This document shows, piece by piece, positions 11,792 through 25,084 of a DNA stretch of 64,000 bases. Source of the stretch: Phallusia mammillata (taxonomy: Eukaryota > Chordata > Ascidiacea > Phlebobranchia > Ascidiidae). The notes below the pieces were generated by a model. That model was not told the origin of the DNA. It ran no database searches and saw only the letters and a program-made list of their open reading frames with translations. Each line of letters begins with the position of its first letter. Positions within the stretch are counted from its first letter, which is position 1. Position numbers and translations under genes: made by a program. The DNA is taken from contig QLIY01000520.1 of the NCBI GenBank assembly GCA_003260075.1, positions 37,084-101,083 of the forward strand. Reading direction: 5' to 3'.

Positions 11792-14700
11792 ATGAAGCCA
11801 TTACTTTTAATTGTGGCCAGTCTGGCACTGTGGGCGACATCCGACGGTAAGTCTGTTGTGGTAACATGGGGCTTGCATTTGTTTAACAGCCCGAGTGTTT
11901 ATTGCAAGAGTGGCCAACTAGTGTCGTATATTAGTGGAGATGTACTTTAGGTGGTGTATATGTGGTGATCTAAAAATCGAGTCTGATTCAAATGCAAAAA
12001 TGACACTGAAACTAATTTCATTCTGGTTTTATCTATAATTCCCTGAGCGTACTTTTTTTGAGATACAGAGCATAGATGAACCATAACACAGATTATAATT
12101 CCATAAAAGGGACCATTATTATGATACAACGTTAACTCGGGAAAAGTCTCAAAAACCCTCGACTTGGATTACCTCTGAAATAGTATAGTTATTGAAAAAC
12201 TTCATTGGTGAGATTAGAATCTTACTTAAATCCGAACCAAATATGGCCCGTCATTAATAAGCTGTTTGTGCTTCAGCCCTCATGAAGCGGGGTTGGGTGG
12301 ATTGTAACAACGGATACCAGTATTCACTGACTCAAGTAAAACTCAACCACGAGCTAGCAAGAAAGGAGTGTCAGGGTTGGAATGGAGACCTTGCACATTT
12401 TGGTGTCCGTGACGAAGTTGCTTTCAAGTAAGTTTTGTTTTATTTGCATGCTACTGGTGACATACAATACACAAAATTGAGGAATCGTGGTGCTGACTTA
12501 TTTTGGTTGGCAACCGCCGGTCCGAGATAAGTTCGTTACGGTACCATATACCTTTTCAGGTTAAAAGCTTTGAAACAATTTGCCCTGCCTCCCAGAAATG
12601 GTAAACAAATTTGAGCGTTTTGCATTGCTAATTTTTTGTAGTTTTTGAAGGCCGGTCCGCGATAAAATTTCCGTTTTAAATACGGTCCGCGGTCCAAAAA
12701 AGGTTGGCGACCCCTGCCACAAAGCATAGGTCCAAGTTGAAATGTTGCAATTTGAAATTTGGTCGAAAGATGTATTGGACGAAAATTCTCACCCTTAATA
12801 CACGCGTTTTGGGTCAAAACTTTTGAATGTAGGCCGTTATTTTGTGCACAAATCCTCGAAAGATTGGAAATTATAGATTTTTTTATGTTCTAGAAAGCTT
12901 AAAGAAGAATTTTCGGATGGCGATCTTTGGATTGGACTCGATGACCGTAAACAAGAAGACAAATATGTTTGGAATGATGGGGTAAGTCGTAAAAGGTTGG
13001 ATATGTTTTCGCATTTGCATTCATGCACTGTCCGATATCCGCCTGGTAATTTGGTTGAGGGGCATTTTAGGACAAGATGGTTTGCATCCTCCTTATTTGC
13101 TCCACAGTGTGGGCATTCCGAATTAGTTCTTTCGCCCCTGTCCCAATTTCTTGTAATATAATTTTATAAATCGATCCATTTTTATGTGAGCTTATTCCTT
13201 TGTTTCTAGTTGAGCATCGGTCAGGCTTGGAGCAATTTTTGGCACACCGGTGAACCAAATAATCATGGAAACACAGACTGTGTAACAATGGGCAGCAGGC
13301 CACAAGCACATAGCGCAAGATTGTTGAAGGCTGAATCATGTGAAAATGAGCATTTTGGACTTTGTGAACTTAAAATTGGTAAGGCACACATTCTTGCGAA
13401 GATCCTTTTTTCATTTTTGTACAGTAAAACGAAAACAATACTGTTTCATGAATCTATATGTCTACTTGTCTTCAGAATTTATTTTTGATATAATGTACTG
13501 ATTTCTGACTTCAGGTTTGTCCTTTTAGAAACCACTTTGGCAAGAAATGCATTCAAATCGAATTAAATAACTATTTATAGAGCTGCTAACAACAATAGTA
13601 AAACCTAACACCGTTATGACAAAATTTGTGTGTCATTGCTATATTTCATTCATTTACAGGAACTCCACCAAATTTTCCACACCGATCCAAAGACGGCAAG
13701 TCATATGCACTGTTGTCGTCGGAGATGAAATTCTCCGCTGCAAAGTTGATTTGTGAAAGTTGGAACGGCCACCTGGCGACTGAACTAATTCTTGATACAA
13801 AAGTAGCCAGGTAAGTTTTGTAAAAACAAAACGACAATTTTATGCTTTCTACATTTAACTAAATAAAAATAAATGGTTAGAAACTCTATACACGGAAATA
13901 ACGGCCAAAATATTGTACACTGTGATATAAGGCCACATCAGTTACTCATGTTAATGCACATTTTAAGCGTTAAACTTAAAGTGTATTTGGGCCGTTACTT
14001 TCCTGATTAACACAAACATGTTTGTTTTAAAAGCTTAAAGTTATGCCAGCCATGTATGAAAATATTAATCAGTTTATAGCTTTTATGCAACATCTTTATC
14101 AGCCCAATTATCCCCCCCCCCCCGTTACTTTCCTGATTAACACAAACATGTTTGTTTTAAAAGCTTAAAGCTATGCCAGCCATGTATGAAAATATTAATC
14201 AGTTGATAGCTTTTATGCAACATCTTTATCAGCCCAAATTCTTCAAAACAAAAGTATATTATGGTGGTCATAGTTATATTATTATGTTTTTCGTATTTTT
14301 AAATTCTTCAAAGTCCTATAAAACCATTTTTTCAAAAGTATGACTGTCAGTTTGGTCTATTCTTTATTATCACGCATTTTTTTTCATTTAATTAACAAAA
14401 ATTTTAAAACATCATTAAGTGACAACTAAATAGGTAAAATAGATTAGTCATTGTCCAATTACATTCTTGAACACATTGGAAAAATTTGACAACTTAAAAA
14501 AAAAATCCCCCCCCCCAGTGACAACTAAATAGGTAAAATAGATTAGTCATTGTCCAATTACATTTTTGAACTCATTGGAAAAATTTGACAACTTAAAAAA
14601 AAATTGAAAAAGGTATGTTGTCAACTCTGGCCTCGCATAATTACATTCTAAAATTCATAATTTACGACAGTATAAAAAAGATATCAATAGATTGAATGTC

Positions 14701-17700
14701 ACACATTTCCGGTGATACAATTTCGTTTTATGCGTTTCAGGTTTGTGGCAGACAGGGTGGTCGGCAAAAACGCGGAAAATGAACAGCTATGGGTTGGCTT
14801 GGATGACATTCAAACCGAAGGAACGTTTATGTTTCATTCGGCGGTAAGACTACGCATTGTGATCAAAAAATGGTCCATCCACATGAATTGTGTTTCACTA
14901 AAATCTACTTAATATCTTAAACACGTTTAACTGAGTCTAACGTATACGATCTACGATGTAAGTAAATTATTCCAATTGAGCCTACTAGCCCGTAGTTTTT
15001 TTTAAACAAAAAATGTCATTCAAATAACGGTTAATTCGCGATCATCTTGTGTACTTACTGTCGCATGTTTGAAACTGAGCTCAAATATACTTTTGTGAAA
15101 CTAAACCTGGCCATAACAACTGGGCTATTTCCACAACTACATACAAGATTGAATTTAGTTTCGTTTTCAAGATTATCTCGCGTGGAAATCATCCAAAGGC
15201 AAAGATATTACGTCAAAAACCAGCAGACTAAACAATAAAACCGTGTGCAAAAATAGCCTCCTTGTTACTTACAAAAGAAGTTAAGAACCATACTTTGTCA
15301 CAGGACATATACCACAAATTTTACTTTAACATTAGCAAGATTTGTTATTACATAAGATTGTAGAAATACTCCAAGCTCCTCGCGGTCTGTCCTAAATTGT
15401 TTGGCGGACCCCTAACTAAGGGACCGCGGATGCCAATTCGACAACAGCAATACAAGCCCAAACAGAACATATTTTTTAATTTTAGATCGGCTTTATAAAC
15501 AGAACGCGATTCAAATTGAAAACAACACAGTTGTCCATTTTTTCTGCAGGGAAATCAACCGTCTGTTCCTCGCCACGTCTCTAACCTGCCGAACTCCCTA
15601 CGCAAAGACTGTTTAGCTTTTCGGCCTGTCACTCGTACTTTTGCCCTGAGAAAGTGTACAGAAAAGCATATGTTTTTGTGCGAACGAAAAAGAATCTCTA
15701 AAGGTAACATCTTTAAATAAACAAGGAACTGCATTTTAAAAAGAATGATTTTTAATCTTTTCTACTTCTCTTTGAGGCGGTTTGTTTAAGCTACGGTTTT
15801 ATAACTAACTTGTTTTTTTTTTGTTTTTTAATGTAGCTGATTTTATGCCAGCGAAGTGTTATGACGAAGCTAACTGCGACCACCTGTAAGTAGTTGAAAG
15901 AGTTTGTTTGAAGCATTGCAAATTTGTATGTGTCCAACAATCTTTGTGTACATTTTGCACAGTGAATACGCCACTATCGACGGCTCTTGCAACAATGGAT
16001 TAGATTCACAGCGCGGAAAAGCGAATCGAGCGTTTAAAAGAATTTTGCCAGCAGCTTATGATAACCAACAAGGTACACTTTGTTTATTGTTTTAAGTAGC
16101 AACTGTGGCTATATTCTATATCGAGTTTATTTGGCGCTATGTAGTAGCCTAAACGAAACAAACTTGATTTAATATTGCACAGTTTTGCTGCAATGCTCAA
16201 AAGCAATATAACGTCCTTTGCGCGAGTTTAAGTTAAAATTGTCATAATCTTGCATCTCAAGATTTTAGCTTTTGAAGATCATACGCACTGCAATAAAAGA
16301 TTAAGTATCTTGATTCAAGACATATTGACAGAATTATAAAAAATGGTTTAAGCATTAAAACAAGCCATAAAATGAATTTGAGTAGGATTTTTTTTTATAT
16401 ATACCAAACCTAAATGCATTCTATCATTATTGAAGAATTATTTCGAGTTATTGAACGTTCGGGTAATCGCAAACAGGCTCAAGGGCATCGAAGTTGTTTG
16501 TGAAATCGTCGTTAAAATATTAGCATTATTTATTTGATTTATCATAGACATTCCAAGAGGACATAGCTCATTGCCCTCAGCTCGAGATGTTAGTATTATG
16601 TTGCGGGAATCAGAGGAACCAAAATCTACGACAATGTCTAACTACATGCCAGCTTGGGGACAATTTTTGGCCCACGACATTGCTAGAACTGAAGGAAGCG
16701 AAGGTGCAACATTTTCGTTTGAATATCAAACAAATCTGCAACCCCTGCGGTTATTTTAGATACCATGTTGTGTGAAATTGCATTTTTTATTTTAAATGAA
16801 ACATTGCTGTTTTTTGTTTCGGTCTTGGTACAAGAGTTAATTAGACTTATTTCCGAACAATTTAACTTTGTTGACTATAGAAATTGCACCTTATGATAAA
16901 TTTGTTCTTTTGTTTTATTCTATTTCAAACAGAAGTAAAATATGAGTTTGAAACAATGTCTTAAAAAACATTTATTGTTAAAAAATCTGAACAACTTTTA
17001 ATTACCGCTGGTGCATGCTTTGTTAGTGGCAGATCTGGATTGTAGTGATTGTGGAACCACGGCAGAAGAATGTTTCAATATTTTGGTCTCGTCCACGGAT
17101 CCCATGAACAACATGGGTGGAATAGAATGTATTGAGTTGAAAAGGAGCGCAAGGACAGTTGACAAAAACTGTAAGACACTAGATCTAGATCAATGAAAAA
17201 ATAAAATCACCCATTGGCTGTTTGTTTCCGTGGTTGTTTTGTCGTGTTTGAACAAATTGGTTAATTTACTAATTGTTTTACTTGTATGAAACTCTTTTGA
17301 AAAGTTTGGAACAAGTTTGCATTCCATTTATAAGGTCAAAACAAGACCAGGGAACAAAACAACTTAGAGTCGGCGTATATTGATGCAAGCAATGTATACG
17401 GAAGTACGACTTCCCATGCTGATGCTTTGAGGGCTACCGAACCAGGTACAGACAACTTAATCTTGGTGTTTACTTCTGAACTGTTTTTGTCATATTTGCT
17501 AGATTTTAAAAATGTAACAATTATTGCAATTAACTTAATATTGTGCCTTTCTACAATTCATGTGACTTAATAGGTCCGACGACCCGATAGAAACATTTTC
17601 GTATGCAATATACATTTTCAACAAAAATGTATTTTGGTTTAGTCATTTTGTGTGACAACTGCAATTTACTAAAACGCTTTGAAACAAACGTTTTTTGCCA

Positions 17701-20700
17701 AACTGTCGATATAGTGAGTTGCTATTGTAGATGTACCAATAACTGTGCTGATGTGTTAGGTCTAGAAGTAAACAGGAATTAATTAAACAATGTAGTTTAC
17801 AATATGGGTCGGTTGTTGTTGGTCGCGACCAAATTAACAATTTACGTATTTTCCTTTTCAGGTCAGATGTTAACAGGAAGTGAAACAACGCCCATCTCGG
17901 TCAGCCTTCCTCGAGAGACACAAGTGTCCAGTGATGTACCAATGGATTGTCCAGCAATCCACAAACCAGCTGACCAACCGTGTTTTGCAGCCGGTAATTA
18001 AATGAATTAACTATCACAACAATATTATATTTAGACTGTAAATTACCATTGCATCAACGATTGCAAGGATAATTTAGCTGCACAAAGTATACATACTGTT
18101 TCATGTAAGAATCTAAATCAGCAGACAACTTTGCTAAATACCGTTGGATGGCGCAAAGAGCATTTGTGAACATTTGAAGGCAAAAATATTAGGGCTATTG
18201 GGTTTGGGGTGAGGTTTTGTAACAAAAGGAACAATAACACCAACTTACAAACTTTGTTCCTAATGTTAAATTCAGTTTCTAACCCTATACCAGTCTCAAA
18301 AGTATGACTTCCTTAGGTGACCCACGGATCAACGAACAGCCACCTTTGTCGATAAATCATTTAGTTTGGGTCAGAAAACACAACCTTATGGCCAAAGAAC
18401 TGGCTGATCAAAATCCCCACTGGGACAGCGACAAAATATATCAGGTTGATTTTTTGTTTATTTTAAATGTTTCTACCTATCGTGATTGCGGATTAAAAGT
18501 GATTGTTTGTTTTTATGTAGACGACAAGAAAAATCATCGGCGCCATAATGCAGCAAATCACCTATAACGAGTTTTTGCCAGCTGCGCTAGGGCCCACTGT
18601 GATGAAGAGATATGGACTAGAATTAACAAAACATGTAAGTAGACTTACCGCTGAAGGTAAAAAAATAACTTTGACAGACTATCAGTTTTACACCACATTT
18701 TTACCATCTTTGTTTTAGTACTACAACTGACAGTTAGACTTACTAAAAGTATACCGATTCCAACACGCATCAACATTTTTACGAAGTTATGCGCTTTTTA
18801 CCTCCGATTGTAAGAACTGTCCCCATTTTGCATTAAAATGAACAATTTTTTCTCAATGCTTTTAAAACAGAACTATAATCAGCCCGAAATGGCTACCTTT
18901 CAACCTAAAAAGTACAAACTCGCAACCAGTCCATACTCGAATTTGTTTGAAAGTAAACTCAGAGCTATGTCAAAAGTTAAATTTTGGTGGTATCGATTAT
19001 GAGGTAAAATCCAAATCAAGCCCGTATTTTCCAAAATTACAATCAGTTTACTCGGCTTGAAATGACCTTCATTCTGAAATCGCAGGATTTCTGGTACGGT
19101 TACAATCCCATATACGACGCAACAATCGACAATAGCTTTACGACTGCCGCTTTCCGGTTTGGCCACACTTTGGTGCACGGAACACCATCCTTGCGTAACC
19201 CGCATTATGCCGCAGTTGGAGACATGCCCCTGGAAGGAAAGTAAGCTCAAATACCTTCATGCTTTTTCAGTCGTTCACTGTTTTGTTGACAATAGAAGGA
19301 AGGAAACATAAAACGTGATCTCTAAGTTTGAGATTTCGAAACGGTTTTTGGTGTAATCGAGTATAGGATCAAGTCATAACTTATTTTATCTCATACTTTT
19401 GTTAGAGGTATACTAACACCGTAACTCACGACATACACCCACATTTCTATAAATTTTGATAGCTGGCGCAATGAGCTAAATTGTTTATTTAACCGCCAAA
19501 AGAGGGTTGGGGTTAGGAAGTAAGTTCTTCAAAATATTACGCAAGAAACTAGGTTTCACCGTCGGCATTTGTAGAGATATATTGTTATAAGTGGGTATTA
19601 GTGCTCTTCGCCCTGACAATAAGAGTTTAGCCAAATGTGAGGCTGCCGTAAGGTATGGTGTTTTTGGATGCTCCCATTGTGTCCCATATTGTGACCACAA
19701 AAAACAAAAATACCTGCCCAAAATGGAAAACTAATTGCATTACTTTACTCACAATATAGGATATCATTGCAAAAGTTTTCACAGAACGGGAATAAAACAA
19801 AAGAAATTTACAACGTTTCGCGTGACAAACAAATTTGCCAGTTGAAATAATCCCCCCCCCCTATAGGATATCATTGCAAAAGTTTTCACAGAACGGGAAT
19901 AAAACAAAAAAAAAATTTACAACGTTTCGCGTGACAAACAAATTTGCCAGTTGAAATAACCCTAATGCAAAACCACATTTTCAGCTTCTTCAGTACCGAA
20001 CCGATCGTTAAAAACGATGCAACTGGTGAGATTATTCGAGGAATGAACGAAGATCCGGCCTCAAAATATGATTTGCAGCTCGCCGAAGCGTTGACAGATC
20101 AACTCTTTACGACAGATCCAGGTCCTATTATATTTGAATTTCGACATGGCATTTTTTTCAAATTGACGTTGTGGCAACAATTTTATGACTTTAACGACTA
20201 AATTGATTTTCGGTCTTTCTAGGGATGTATAAAAACTAATAAGAATGAACAAACGAAATAGAATTCATCTGTTATTGTCAGAGACAAAAAATACGTCTTT
20301 AAAACGTGGCGTGTAATGATCATAGAATTTCGTGGTGCGGGTTACGAACAAAAACATTTGTTGGGCAAAATCTTTTGAACGTAATAGACTATCTCGCTAT
20401 TCAGGCCCGATGATTATTATGTTTTTTTAATTTCACTGGAGTTTATACTTTCTTTTTACTTCACAGCAAAGTTTGGTTCAGATCTTATGGCGGTAAATAT
20501 ACAAAGAGGTCGGGATCACGGAATACCTTCGTACTTGGCACACCGTAGATTCTGTGGCCTTTCATCAAATCTACAGGACATTCCAAGCGATGTTCGAAGT
20601 AAATTCAACTCAATATACAGGTGAGTTTTAAAGTTTACAGAAGTTCAATAAAGTTTTTCTTCCAGTAAACCTCGATGTATTAACTTGTTTTAAGTTTATA

Positions 20701-23700
20701 GAGCTCTTCCGGCAATTGTATTTGTATTCCGACGTCCTATTCAGGTCACCTTTATCAGGGTAGGCTAAATAACACTGAATGCGCGTTGTGCAGTGCACGA
20801 TAAACAAAGAAACAAAGACTTAAACGCAAGGACGCCAATCATTAGAGAAGGTGTTTTCGTTGCCTTGTGACGTGTTTGCGCATAACTTTTGTTCTTTGTT
20901 GATCATGCACTGTACTACGCACATTCAGCGTAATTTGCCCTGATGAAGACGACCTATATAGGACATCAAAACGTCGAAATAAAATTACAATTGCCGGAGA
21001 AAAAGCGGGCCTTGTGTCTCTATAATCATTTAAAATTTAGGTTATTTGATTTAAAAACAATAAAATGGACTTATTTTAAATTCCTATTTGATAACAGCCC
21101 TAAGTAATGTATTTAGTATCTCAACTCAGGCGGTATTGTCCACATCCGGGCGATTCATGAACATGGGTGTGTCTGGGTAGTTACCCAATGCATTGTTTAA
21201 TGCATTCGGTTTGTGGACAACACAACTTGTAACTTTACCGATGTCAAAATCTGTAGAAACCCTGCTCTGAGCAGTTGTTCTGTTTGTGTTAACAGCGACC
21301 CAGAAGAAATCGATCTTTTCCCTGCTGGAATCGCCGAAACACCGCTACAGGGAGCAACGGTGGGACCGACTTTTGCTTGTCTATTGGCTTATCAATTTCG
21401 CGATCTTAAACGTGGAGATTCTCATTGGTTTGAAAACGGGGGAATTGAAAATCGGTTTACAAAACGTAAGTGGTGTATTGATATTCTTTAATCCCCGACC
21501 TAAAAATTTACAATAGGTAAATATGTAACATCCCATATCAACTAAATGCTTAAAAACGTCTTTTCAAGTAGACAATAAATCTACTTTTGGGCGATTTAAA
21601 ACCGTTTAAAGTTTTAAACTGAACCTTTCACAAATAATCATAACCAATAAAGTCCTTTTGTTTGTTTAGTTCAAATGTATATTTCAAGTAATTAGATTAA
21701 ATACAGGAGAAATTACTTAACGTTAGATAAAGATGTTAGCCTACCTAACTCGCAGGTCAAATGAGGTCAATTAAGAAGGTTACCCTGGCACACATTTTGT
21801 GCGGCATCTCTCCCACCATGTCAACAATCCAAAGGCGAGTAATGAAACTTTCAAATAACGACACAAATCCGCGAGTTAGCTGTGGCGACTTGGAGCCTCT
21901 TGACCTTTATACACCGTGGCAGGATGAAGCGCTACCTAGCGACGACGATTTGGACGGTACGATAATAGTTTTCTACCACGTGAAAATGATTTTCGTTCTT
22001 ATCTAAACATGCTTACAAGATATGCTTGCTTACAGTGTACCCTTATTTGGAAGAAAACAATGTATGCTTCTAATAAAATTTGAGCATACGTTTCTCTTCA
22101 CAGCTTTGCCACTTACATTTTTACAGTAGCTTATAACCAGTGGTGTGATTCAGCCGGTTCGAACAAAACAGTCTCACGAAATTTTATGAGATCAGCGAAC
22201 CGGTTAGCATTACTGGTTACTGTCAATGGATTTTGTAATAAGTTTTAGAACCGGCTGAAAAATATGACTTTTGTGATAGAATAGGCTCACAAAAAAATGA
22301 ATCCCACCACCGGTTATAACGGTATATGTGACGTCATGCGTCGACGTGTTTTACACAAAACTCCAACAACATTTGTTGAACAAACGCAGAGGAAACGGAA
22401 TGGACTCTTTGGATTCCAATCGCTCACTACAATCGCAATGACCTTCCTCTCGACCCGCTCCCTGAACTTCATCGCATCGCCAGGACCTATCGACCTGATG
22501 ACGTTTGCGAAATGCCTACAGGAACAGAAACGCGGAAAGTGAACGGTCATTTCCAAGCAAGGTTTAGCTGTCCACTTGGTTCCATCTCTGGAACTGATTT
22601 TCCACCAACAGACGCACTACAGGGTAAATACGAAATTTAAAGCAAAGGCAGAGTCTTCTTGTTAACACGGCTATCGTACCTTGTAGCCATGCACATTGTT
22701 TGTCTGAACAAAAAAAAATTAGATGCTATACCTGTTTACAAAGATAGAAAAGACTGTTCTGAAATATACTTACTTAGTACTCCAAACAAGGAAATAAATA
22801 GCTTTTGCAGAAGAAACATAGAACACACAAATTGAGCAGAAAAGCTATACCACAATAAAGAAGAAACCGCCATTTATTTCTCAATTTATATAAAGACGTT
22901 GTAACATATCCTGTTCTGTCATTCACAAACCAAAAACAACGATAAAACGTTCGCACAGAAACAAATACACTTGGTAGCTAAACAGACTGTATAGAACATG
23001 AAATAAAATGCGGCCCCCCCCCCGTACTCCAAACAAGGAAATAAATAGCTTTTGCAGAAGAAACATAGAACGCGCAAATTGAGCAGAAAACCTATACCAC
23101 AAGAAGAAACCGCCATTTATTTCTCAATTTATATAATGACGTTGTAACATATCCTGTTCTGTCATTCACAAACCAAAAACAACGATAATACGTTCGCACA
23201 GAAACAAATACACTTGGTAGCTAAACAGACTGCATAAAACACGAAATAAATTGCCGAATAGTCAACGTTTTTGGTTTATATGGAAGTTAAATCATTTTGT
23301 ATTGTTAATAGTCTACTGGACTGATTGGACGGACCAAGACAAACCAAGACGCCCAGCATACGACGATAATGAAACGTTGCCTGGCAGCGGATCATGTTTG
23401 AAACCAGTTGCCATACAAGCACAGACAACTAACGGGGCAAGTATAAATTATATTTCAATTCTAAATAAGATTGTGAAAACGATATAAAATGTTACACGCG
23501 ACTGCTTTTCTTATGCTAAGTCATAGCAAACAACTCATATTAAAACATTTCCGCGTTTAGCCTGTTTATTCCACATCTCATTTAGTTTCAGTTGTTAAAG
23601 TCAGCGTCCGAAAATAGTCGGTTGCCTTCTACATAAAACCTGTTTATGTAGCTAAAATATACAAAGGCTTTGCCAATACAAGCTTTTTTTAAAAAGTCAC

Positions 23701-24481
23701 AGTCTAGATTCACTAAAAAATTATTTGGAATCTCCCCCCCCCCCACGCGACTGCTTTTCTTATGCTAAGTCATAGCAAACAACTCATATTATAAATTTTC
23801 CGCATTTAGCCTATTTATTCCACATCTCATATAGTTTCAGTTGTTAAAGTCAGCGTCCGAAAATAGTCGGTTGCCTTCTAAATAAAACTTGTTTATGTAG
23901 CTAAAATATACAAAGGCTTTGCCAATACAAGTTTTTTTTAAGTCACAGTCTAGAATAGATTCACTCTAAAAATTTATTTGGAATCTAAAAACTAACCTTT
24001 TTTCTATGTGGCAACAAATAGCCCTCCAGGGCTTAAAACAAACAACAAACCACAAGAAAGGTTTTTACACAAAGTTTATCTTTTCAGATTCCTGCAAGAG
24101 AGTCTGGTGACGTATTTGAAGCATTTAGTGCCAAAGATGGTTTGCTGTGCAGAGGAATTCACCAAAGTTCTAGAAAATGTCAAAATTACAGAGTCAGATA
24201 TCTTTGTCCGAATGGTAGGTTTACTTACCTGCTGGTAAACAGTCTTTTCATTTGTGCAGAAAAGTCGCCCCATTTTTTATTCATACAAAAACCAAAAAGG
24301 CACAATTTCCACAAATCCATCACGTATTTTGTACTCTTTTTGTTGTTGGGTTTAAACAATGAATGTTTTATTTTCCAGAGTAACAGAACTTCCATTTACT
24401 TGTCCATGTAACCAGAAATCAAGGATAAGCATCACACTGAAAGAAGAGACAACCTATCATGAAAAATACATTTTGTTTTAA
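11792..24481 (+). CDS. Secreted C-type lectin / animal haem peroxidase / WxxW-domain protein (24 exons, 1068 aa)
   Basis: Exons: 11792-11846, 12277-12427, 12894-12981, 13210-13378, 13660-13810, 14741-14843, 15550-15703, 15837-15885, 15963-16072, 16548-16703, 17033-17170, 17335-17445, 17862-17993, 18317-18444, 18521-18634, 19086-19240, 19985-20121, 20467-20620, 21296-21465, 21756-21956, 22390-22623, 23312-23436, 24088-24214, 24387-24481; total 3207 nt, open throughout. Residues 1-18 are a signal peptide. CTLD1 about 20-154 has WIGLDD and a Ca-site EPNN. CTLD2 about 155-290 has WVGLDD but no EPN. Peroxidase about 291-875: [10 protein letters not shown], distal His in WGQFLAHDI, catalytic Arg and ester Glu in [13 protein letters not shown], proximal His in [27 protein letters not shown]. 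WxxW regions about 876-953 (degenerate) and 954-1037 (YWTDWTD...[11 protein letters not shown]). The Asp before the distal His (D94 in myeloperoxidase) is Ala. Intron 22 is GC-AG. The last acceptor is chosen at 24386 because the one at 24379 gives an immediate stop. Role inferred: extracellular, carbohydrate-targeted peroxidase. Confidence 0.88.
13992..14237. repeat. Direct allelic duplication around a C10 run (14112-14121 plus two native C)
   Basis: Copies 13992-14111 and 14122-14237, both starting CCGTTACTTTCCTG, in intron 5 of the lectin-peroxidase gene. Few substitutions separate them. Confidence 0.75.
14418..14604. repeat. Direct allelic duplication around a C10 run (14507-14516)
   Basis: Copies 14418-14506 and 14517-14604 starting AGTGACAACTAAATAGG, in the same intron as the previous duplication. 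Differences are single substitutions plus an A-run length change. Confidence 0.75.
19755..19960. repeat. Direct allelic duplication around a C10 run (19852-19861)
   Basis: Copies 19755-19851 and 19862-19960, starting TATAGGATATCATTGC, in intron 16 of the lectin-peroxidase gene. The main difference is A-run length. Confidence 0.75.
20702..21006. mobile_element. Fold-back MITE in lectin-peroxidase intron 18
   Basis: Left arm 20702-20808 and right arm 20896-21006 are imperfect inverted copies. CTCTTCCGGCAATTGTA pairs with TACAATTGCCGGAGA, and ACACTGAATGCGCG pairs with CGCACATTCAGCGT. No coding capacity. Confidence 0.7.
22138..22312. mobile_element. Short hAT-type MITE (CAGTGGTGGGAT family), opposite orientation
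   Basis: 175 bp from CAGTGGTGTGATT to AATCCCACCACCG, with flanking CTTATAAC and GTTATAAC (7 of 8 match), in lectin-peroxidase intron 20. Related to 10344-10518 on the other strand. Confidence 0.8.
22777..23252. repeat. Direct allelic duplication around a C10 run (23014-23023)
   Basis: Copies 22777-23013 and 23024-23252 starting GTACTCCAAACAAGG, in lectin-peroxidase intron 21. Differences are scattered substitutions and small indels. Confidence 0.75.
23495..23987. repeat. Direct allelic duplication around a C10 run (23734-23743)
   Basis: Copies 23495-23733 and 23744-23987 starting CACGCGACTGCTTTTC, in lectin-peroxidase intron 22. The eleventh C is native to the second copy. Confidence 0.75.
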
Positions 24482-24511
24482 CAAAACAGATTTGTTTTTA
24501 ATCATAAGTGT

Positions 24512-24700
24512 TATGAAGGTGCACAGAAACAGGACCATAACTACCAAAAACATACAGGCCAATTACATGATGTGATCCTAAACAACACAGAAAGCGCTAG
24601 ACCCCCCCCCCCTATGAAGGTGCACAGAAACAGGACCATAACTACCAAAAACATACAGGCTTAAGCATGATGTGATCCTAAACAACACAGAAAGCGCTAG
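24512..24700. repeat. Direct allelic duplication around a C11 run (24602-24612)
   Basis: Copies 24512-24601 and 24613-24700 starting TATGAAGGTGCACAG. One C beyond ten may be native. Confidence 0.7.
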
Positions 24701-24728
24701 AATTAGATAGACTTTAAGCAGGAATAGA

Positions 24729-25084
24729 TCAACTTTCCTACACCTCCAAATATTTCCGCAAAATCTTGCATGTTCATGTCAGTTTTTTTTTACAGCAAAC
24801 ACCATTGAAAAACTGGGTCATTCACGACAGTAGCACGCTGAAAAAGCAAATCGTTTAGTAAACTTACCTAACAACTTTTATTCCATTTGAAGACTTCAGC
24901 CCCCCCCCCTCAACTTTCCTACACCTCCAAATATTTCCGCAAAATCTTGCATGTTCAAGTCAGTTTTTTTACAGCAAACACCATTGAAAAACTGGGTCAT
25001 TTACGACAGTAGCACGCTGAAAAAGCAAATCGTTAAAAGTTTAGTAAATTTACCTAACAACTTTTATTCCATTTGAAGACTTCG
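24729..25084. repeat. Direct allelic duplication around a C10 run (24900-24909)
   Basis: Copies 24729-24899 and 24910-25084 starting TCAACTTTCCTACACC. They differ by about three substitutions and a few small indels in some 170 bp, as expected for alleles of a highly polymorphic species. Confidence 0.75.
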
